A stretch of 64,000 nucleotides of DNA, taken from positions 27,506,501 through 27,570,500 of the forward strand of contig NC_079886.1 in the NCBI RefSeq assembly GCF_029227915.1. The letters run 5' to 3'. Positions within the stretch are counted from its first letter, which is position 1; each line of letters opens with the position of its first letter. The notes under the pieces were generated by a model that worked only from the letters and a program-made list of their open reading frames with translations, was not told the DNA's origin and did not search any database. Positions 60,483 through 64,000 of this stretch are shown here, one piece after another. A program made the translations under genes and the position numbers. This stretch comes from Hydractinia symbiolongicarpus. Lineage: Eukaryota > Cnidaria > Hydrozoa > Anthoathecata > Hydractiniidae.

Positions 60483-63400
60483 AATTAAAAAATCGTTCGG
60501 GAAATGCGTTTACTCCCTGGGTACTATCTTTGTATACATTCGACTATACGGGCCAAGCCCGGGATTTACGGGATATTGCGGGTTTTCGTTTGCCCGTGAT
60601 TAAACTTCTTTTATTCTGCGTCTCATCAAAAATGAAATCATTTTTGAAAACTACATGTCTCATGCGTTTTAGTGGTGAAAAATAATTTAAAGAATCGTTC
60701 AGGAAATGAGTTTACTCCCTGCGTACTTTTTTTGTATACTTTTGACTATACGGGCCGGTTTCGGGATTTAGGGGAAATCGCGGGTTTTCGTTTGCCGGAG
60801 TTTATACTTCTTTTATTCAGCGTCTCATCAAAAATGAAATCATTTTTGAAAACTACAAGTCTCATGCGTTTTAGTGGTGAAAAAATAATTTAAAGAATCT
60901 TTTGGGAAATGAGTTTACTCCCTGCGTTATTTTTTTGTATACTTTTGACTATACGGGCCGGGTCCGGGATTTACGGGAAATCGCGGTTTTCGTTTGCCGG
61001 CGATTAAACTTCTTTTATTCAGCGTCTTATCAAAAATGAAATCATTTTTGAAAACTACAAGTCTCATGCGTCTTAGTGGTGAAAAAATAATTTAAAAAAT
61101 CGTTCGGGAAATGCGTTTACTCCCTGGGTACTATCTTTGTATACATTCGACTATACGGGCCAAGCCCGGGATTTACGGGATATCGCGGGTTTTCGTTTGC
61201 CCGTGATTAAACTTCTTTTATTCAGCGTCTCATCAAAAATGAAATCATTTTTGAAAACTACATGTCTCATGCGTTTTAGTGGTGAAAAATAATTTAAAGA
61301 ATCGTTCGGGAAATGAGTTTACTCCCTGGGTACTTTTTTTGTATACTTTTGACTATACGGGCTGGTTTCGGGATTTAGGGGAAATCGCGGGTTTTCGTTT
61401 GCCGGAGTTTATACTTCTTTTATTCAGCGTCTCATCAAAAATGAAATCATTTTTGAAAACTACAAGTCTCATGCGTTTTAGTGGTGAAAAAATAATTTAA
61501 AGAATCTTTTGGGAAATGAGTTTACTCCCTGGGTACTTTCTTTGTATACATTCGACTATACGGGCCAAGCCCGGGATTTACGGGAAATCGCGGTTTTCGT
61601 TTGCCGGCGATTAAACTTCTTTTATTCAGCGTCTTATCAAAAATGAAATCAATTTTGAAAACTACAAGTCTCATGCGTTTTAGTGGTGAAAAATAATTTA
61701 AAGAATCGTTCAGGAAATTAGTTTACTCCCTGCGTACTTTTTTTGTATACTTTTGACTATACGGGCCGGTTTCGGGATTTAGGGGAAATCGCAGGTTTTC
61801 GTTTGCCGGAGTTTATACTTCTTTTATTCAGCGTCTCATCAAAAATGAAATCATTTTTGAAAACTACAAGTCTCATGCGTTTTAGTGGTGAAAAAATAAT
61901 TTAAAGAATCTTTTGGGAAATGAGTTTACTCCCTGCGTTATTTTTTTGTATACTTTTGACTATACGGGCCGGGTCCGGGATTTACGGGAAATCGCGGTTT
62001 TCGTTTGCCGGCGATTAAACTTCTTTTATTCAGCGTCTTATCAAAAATGAAATCATTTTTGAAAACTGCAAGTCTCATGCGTCTTAGTGGTGAAAAATAA
62101 TTTAAAAAATCGTTCGGGAAATGCGTTTACTCCCTGGGTACTATCTTTGTATACATTCGACTATACGGGCCAAGCCCGGGATTTACGGGATATCGCGGGT
62201 TTTCGTTTGCCCGTGATTAAACTTCTTTTATTCAGCGTCTCATCAAAAATGAAATCATTTTTGAAAACTACATGTCTCATGCGTTTTAGTGGTGAAAAAT
62301 AATTTAAAGAATCGTTCAGGAAATGAGTTTACTCCCTGGGTACTTTTTTTGTATACTTTTGACTATACGGGTGGTTTCGGGATTTAGGGGAAATCGCGGG
62401 TTTTCGTTTGCCGGAGTTTATACTTCTTTTATTCAGCGTCTCATCAAAAATGAAATCATTTTTGAAAACTACAAGTCTCATGCGTTTTAGTGGTGAAAAA
62501 ATAATTTAAAGAATCTTTTGGGAAATGAGTTTACTCCCTGGGTACTTTCTTTGTATACATTCGACTATACGGGCCAAGCCCGGGATTTACAGGAAATCGC
62601 GGTTTTCGTTTGCCGGCGATTAAACTTCTTTTATTCAGCGTCTTATCAAAAATGAAATCAATTTTGAAAACTACAAGTCTCATGCCTTTTAGTGGTGAAA
62701 ATATAATTTATAGAATCGTTCGGGAAATGAGTTTACTTCCTGAGTACTTTCTTTGTATACTTTTGACTATACGGGCCGGGTCCGGGATTGACGGGAAATC
62801 GCGGGTTTTCGTTTGCCGGCGATTAAACTTCTTTATTCAGCGTCTCATCAAAAACGAAATTATTTTTGAAAACTACAAGTCTCATGCGTTTTAGTGGTGA
62901 AAAATAATTTAAAGAATCGTTCGGGAAATGAGTTTACTCCCTGCGTACTATCTTTGTATACATTCGACTATACGGGCCAAGCCCGGGATTTACGGGATAT
63001 CGCGGGTTTTCGTTTGCCCGTGATTAAACTTCTTTTATCCAGCGTCTCATCAAAAATGAAATCATTTTTGAAAACTACATGTCTCATGCGTTTTAGTGGT
63101 GAAAAATAATTTAAAGAATCGTTCAGGAAATGAGTTTACTCCCTGCGTACTTTTTTTGTATACTTTTGACTATACCGGCCGGTTTCGGGATTTAGGGGAA
63201 ATCGCGGGTTTTCGTTTGCCGGAGTTTATACTTCTTTTATTCAGGGTCTCATCAAAAATGAAATCATTTTTGAAAACTACAAGTCTCATGCGTTTTAGTG
63301 GTGAAAAAATAATTTAAAGAATCTTTTGGGAAATGAGTTTACTCCCTGGGTACTTTCTTTGTATACATTCGACTATACGGGCCAAGCCCGGGATTTACGG

Positions 63401-63560
63401 GAAATCGCGGTTTTCGTTTGCCGGCGATTAAACTTCTTTTATTCAGCGTCTTATCAAAAATGAAATCAATTTTGAAAACTACAAGTCTCATGCCTTTTAG
63501 TGGTGAAAATATAATTTATAGAATCGTTCGGGAAATGAGTTTACTCCCTGCGTACTTTCT
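60483..63560 (+). repeat. Right-end family with TTTGCCCGTGATT monomers
   Basis: Four copies of a monomer with TTTGCCCGTGATTAAAC and GGGTACTATCTTTG or its relative (about 60,590, 61,198, 62,206 and 63,013), each followed by a monomer with CTACATGTCTC, GATTTAGGGGAAATCG and CCGGAGTTTATACTTC, then one with AATCTTTTGGGAAATG. Spacings of about 607, 1,009 and 807 bp mean three, five and four monomers per turn, so the unit length is still changing. Confidence 0.8.
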
Positions 63561-64000
63561 TTGTATACTTTTGACTATACGGGCCGGGTCCGGGATTTAG
63601 GGGAAATCGCGGGTTTTCGTTTGCCGGAGATTAAACTCCTTTTATTCAGCGTCTCATCAAAAATGAAATCATTTTTGAAAACTACAAGTCTCATGCGTTT
63701 TAGTGGTGAAAAACATAAATTAAAGAATCGTTCGGGAAATGAGTTTACTCCTTTGGTACTTTCTTTGTATACATTCGACTATACGGGCCAAGCCCGGGAT
63801 TTACGGAAAATCGCGGGTTTTCGTTTGCCGGCGATTAAACTTCTTTTATGCAGCGTCTCATCAAAAATGAAATCATTTTTGAAAACTACAAGTCTCATGC
63901 GTTTTAGTGGTGAAAATATAATTTAAAGAATCGTTCGGGAAATGAGTTTACTTCCTGAGTACTTTCTTTGTATACTTTTGACTATACGGGCCGGGTCCGG

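Larger units (their letters stand above)
1..64000 (+). repeat. Satellite array, ~203-bp monomer, about 315 copies
   Basis: The motif TCCTTTTATTCAGCGTCTCA returns about every 203 bp from the first base to the last (for example 204, 407, 609), always on the plus strand except for three short inverted pieces near 45.3, 47.2 and 47.8 kb. Each monomer runs through an A/T-rich half, a GAGTTTACTCCC block, a GTATAC palindrome, a CCCGGG-containing GC-rich block, and TTTGCCGGCGATTAAAC before the next copy. The window begins and ends inside a monomer, so both array edges lie outside. No stretch longer than one monomer is anything else. The family is not one I recognise. A satellite of this size and homogeneity is typical of eukaryotic heterochromatin; the chromosomal position is inference. 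Confidence 0.98.

Noticed and set aside
1-64000. Dozens of plus-strand open frames of 60-122 codons with near-identical products
   Set aside because: They recur only because the 203-bp repeat does. The phase changes at each monomer (203 = 3x67+2), so neighbouring monomers are read as unrelated peptides, and the frames end after at most two monomers. No start context, domain or codon signal supports translation.
1-64000. Regular repeats resembling a CRISPR array
   Set aside because: There are no unique spacers. The whole 203-bp unit is repeated and diverges gradually, unlike short identical repeats with unrelated spacers.
1-64000. TATA-like or promoter elements around GTATAC and CTATAC
   Set aside because: Present in nearly every monomer with no downstream gene. 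Satellite transcription is possible but nothing in the sequence supports a specific start.
1-64000. Mobile element insertions, long terminal repeats or target-site duplications within the array
   Set aside because: I found no segment without monomer homology; every break in the rhythm is explained by deletion, duplication or inversion of the satellite itself.

Overview
The whole 64-kb window is one uninterrupted satellite DNA array. A monomer of about 203 bp repeats head to tail roughly 315 times, starts and ends mid-monomer, and so continues past both edges. I found no protein-coding gene, RNA gene, transposon, CRISPR array or single-copy spacer. Short open frames recur because the repeat does, and they change reading frame at each monomer step because 203 is not a multiple of 3. 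Such an array points to eukaryotic heterochromatin (centromeric, pericentromeric, subtelomeric or sex-chromosomal). I do not recognise the family and cannot name the species. A representative monomer is about 39% GC with 13 CpG, about 1.7 times expectation. Most CpG positions also occur as TpG and CpA in other copies, the signature of cytosine methylation and deamination.

Layout. Positions 1-3,740 hold an older mosaic with its own variants and a fold-back junction near 2,480-2,510. Positions 3,741-7,734 are two copies of a 1,997-bp, 10-monomer unit marked by one truncated monomer. Positions 7,735-14,100 carry mixed monomers and a six-monomer duplication. Positions 14,100-25,550 hold the largest blocks: a 12-monomer block in three copies, nested in a 4,455-bp, 22-monomer tandem duplication that looks almost identical between copies. 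Positions 25,581-43,620 are built from short duplications of 1 to 11 monomers. Near 43.6-44.3 kb the variant set changes. Positions 44-51 kb then contain three inverted 95-bp pieces that form long palindromes, and most of the monomers with an internal 17-bp duplication. Positions 51,205-60,000 are dominated by a three-monomer unit, and 60,000-64,000 by another local family.

Each monomer contains two dyads. Dyad A is TCAAAAATGA and TCATTTTTGA separated by AA. Dyad B is AATCGC paired with GCGATT around a short loop. The window works as a record of unequal crossing over, gene conversion and template switching rather than as a set of genes. All coordinates and copy relations come from reading by eye; block edges are good to a few tens of bases unless a private marker fixes them.
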